From Paralithodes platypus (Eukaryota; Arthropoda; Malacostraca; Decapoda; Lithodidae), in the NCBI GenBank assembly GCA_032716605.1, contig CM064509.1, positions 33,479,864 through 33,543,863 on the forward strand: DNA of 64,000 nt, read 5' to 3'. The number at the start of each line of letters is the position of its first letter. The first letter of the stretch is position 1. This document shows positions 62,320 to 64,000 of the stretch, one piece after another. The position numbers were made by a program, and so were the translations under genes. The notes below the pieces were generated by a model, which saw only the letters and a program-made list of their open reading frames with translations, was not told where the DNA came from and did no database searches.

Positions 62320-63011
62320 CAGATTAACCAGACCACTGAGCTCCATACGGAACTCTCATAGGTCTGGCCCGAAGGATTGGATCAGATTACTGAAAGGAGC
62401 TTAAGGCGACGCAAAAAACGGACGATAGGGGGGAAGGAAAATGACGGAGAATCGGATAAAAGGTCAGTGAATGATTTAGTACCAAAACAAACCGTACGCA
62501 GACGGGCAGTATCTGGGCAGTCAAAGACGTGGCGAACAGTTAGAGGGGAATGACAGGAGGAGCAGGTAGGGGGCGGACTGCGGGGAGTGGACATCAAATA
62601 ACCGTGAGTCAGCCGGGAATGGCCTATCCTAAGGCTAGTGAGTAAAACTTCCTCACACCTGTGAGAGCGGGAAGACGAGGGCCAAGGACGGACAGAAGGT
62701 TTGATTGCACGGAGTTTATTATTGCAGGGTAGAGCATCCCAATGAGATTGCCACGTGCAAAGAATAGAAGGCTTGAGTAAGGACAGCCAATCACCTAACG
62801 GAAGGTGGGGCTGGCGAGGGATCATTATAATAGCATTCTTAGCCGCAGCATCGGCGTCTTCATTGCCACGGACACCGATGTGAGCAGGAATCCAACATAA
62901 CTGGACCTGGAATCCACGTAGGCTCATCTCGTGGAGATCGTGTTTTATGGCTAAAACTATTACGTGGGAGGACGAATAAGCACGGAGCGCTTCAAGGGCA
63001 CTACGAGTCAC
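62320..63011 (-). pseudogene. I-like LINE RNase H domain and C-terminus
   Basis: A 210-codon open frame (62382-63011). Residues 1-60 hold the end of an RNase H: TRSALEALRAY, VQLCWIPAHIGVRGNEDADA with H44, N50 and D54, the last active-site block. The first blocks with the catalytic Asp and Glu are absent because similarity starts at 63011. The C-terminal part (CSSCHSPLTVRHVFDCPDTA, a Cys/His cluster, then LLSDSPSF) is typical of the region after RNase H in I/Nimb-type LINEs, where RNase H removes template RNA. The clade is inferred. The 3' side reaches the gap. Confidence 0.8.
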
Positions 63012-63119
63012 TGTAAATTATAAATTGATAATAAATCAATGAAAACATCAACCAAAAAGTGAACCAACTCCCCCGGTAAATACACACAAAATATGTCTAG
63101 ATGGAGAGTTGGAGCAAAA

Positions 63120-63123
63120 ATAT

Positions 63124-63163
<40 letters not shown>

Positions 63164-63380
63164 TAAATACATACAATATAAAAAAAAAAAACAATAGAAG
63201 ACAAGGTATGGAAAGACAAGATAACATAAAGGATAATAATAATACAATAAATAACAAAATATAAACAACAGAACAATAGAAGACAAGATAAAATAAAGGA
63301 TAATAATAATAAAATAAATACAAAATATAAACAACAGAACAATAGAAGACAAGGTATGGAAAGACAAGATAAAATAAAAG
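63120..63380. repeat. (TAA)n and about 100-bp A-rich tandem repeat
   Basis: (TAA)n at 63122-63160, then GAACAATAGAAGACAAG and GGTATGGAAAGACAAGATAA recurring near 63190, 63270 and 63340 (2.5 units). Confidence 0.85.
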
Positions 63381-63469
63381 AGGGGAGGGGGAAGAGACGC
63401 AATAATGAGAAGAGGAAGTGAACGACAAACAATGATGAGAGAAGAACAAATACAAGTTAATGAGATAAT

Positions 63470-64000
63470 GAGCAGAAAAAAGGAGAGAGAGAGAGAGGAG
63501 AGGGGGATGTTGAGAAGAGTGTATAAAGAGAGAGAGAGGGGAAGGGTGAGATGAGTAGAGAAGAGAAAGTGAGAAGAGAGAGGCGGTGTGGAGAGTGAGT
63601 GTATAAGAGAAAGAGAGGGGAGGATGAGAGTGAGGAGATCAGAAGAGAGAGAGGAGGATGTGTTAGAGTGGGTATATAAGAGAACAGTGAAGATGGAGAG
63701 GAGAGAGAGAGGAGATGTTGGTAGAAGTGAGTGGTATAAGAGGAAAAGTGAGAGAGAGAGAGGAGGATGTGAGAGTGAGTGGTAATAAGAGAGATGTGGA
63801 GAGAGGAAGAGGGGAGGATGTTGAGAGTGAGTATTATAAGAGGAAGTGTGAGAGAGAGAGGAGAGATGTGAGAGAGGAATGTGTTGTTTTTGTGAGAGTG
63901 AGTGTATAAGAGAGAGGAGAGGGGAGGATGTGAGAGTGAGTATATAAGAGAGTGAAAGTGAGGAGAGGATGGAGAGAGAGAGAGAGGAGGATGTGAGAGT
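63470..64000. repeat. GA-rich minisatellite, irregular
   Basis: Units around GAGAGTGAGTGTATAAGAGA and GAGGGGAGGATG, 50-70 bp apart, continuing past the window end. Arg/Glu frames are artefacts. Confidence 0.85.

Overview
The window reads as repeat-dense nuclear DNA from a eukaryote, most likely an arthropod and possibly a decapod crustacean. The reasons are several non-LTR retrotransposon clades in decay, very dense microsatellites and minisatellites, short TTAGG-type (arthropod telomere-like) runs, many palindromic MITEs, A+T-rich gene-free spacers, and a 100-N scaffold gap at 62215-62314. The species call is inference. I found no rRNA gene, no intact tRNA gene, no CRISPR array and no prokaryotic-style gene cluster. 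The only good hint of a host gene is one candidate signal-peptide exon at 51808-51910. Family names below (TTAA-A to D, MITE-E, G, H, FB1-3) are labels made for this answer.

Retroelements. The main one is a CR1/L2-like LINE on the minus strand at 7000-11092. It has an SGNH-esterase ORF1 (10278-11090) overlapping an endonuclease-reverse transcriptase ORF2 (7211-10321), and two back-to-back perfect hairpins lie at the ORF junction. It sits inside a 21-bp minisatellite (5923-6999 and 11093-12345). A second, decayed copy (14816-18294) sits between two (GA)n tracts and is itself split by a plus-strand RTE-like LINE (15140-16379) with a (GATA)n tail and a 10-bp target duplication. Fragments of a Jockey-like family lie at 2584-3549, 13436-13560, 23262-24035, 25168-25345, 37728-37780, 45262-46890 and 51107-51200. 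An I-like RNase H fragment lies at 62320-63011. tRNA-derived SINEs lie near 20.5 and 50.1 kb.

DNA-transposon-like elements. About 30 copies or pieces of MITEs end in TTAA-GGG...CCC-TTAA, which suggests piggyBac-type mobilisation. TTAA-A and TTAA-B share a core, CCTGGCGAGCGATAGCGAGC. TTAA-B is a near-palindrome of about 375 bp, and TTAA-A carries internal 30-bp subrepeats. Nested insertions into TTAA are visible (1-248). TTAA-D, a CpG-rich element at 47596-48041, MITE-E, MITE-G and MITE-H add to this. Three larger foldback elements (40.0, 50.6 and 55.5 kb) each hold TTAGG-like runs.

Tandem arrays. Large arrays have units of 43 bp (4.6 kb), 21 bp (5.9 and 11.1 kb), 35 bp (19.2 kb), 40 bp (20.3 kb), 30 bp (24.0 kb), 17 bp (31.7 kb), 26 bp (34.3-37.2 kb), 84 bp (38.2 kb), about 40 bp (41.5-44.1 kb), 40 bp (52.0 kb) and 32 bp (62.0 kb). 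Many start or stop exactly at a MITE end. The long open frames within arrays and pyrimidine tracts come from periods divisible by three or from low complexity and are not genes. The window is best viewed as a layered mobile-element landscape rather than a cooperating gene set.
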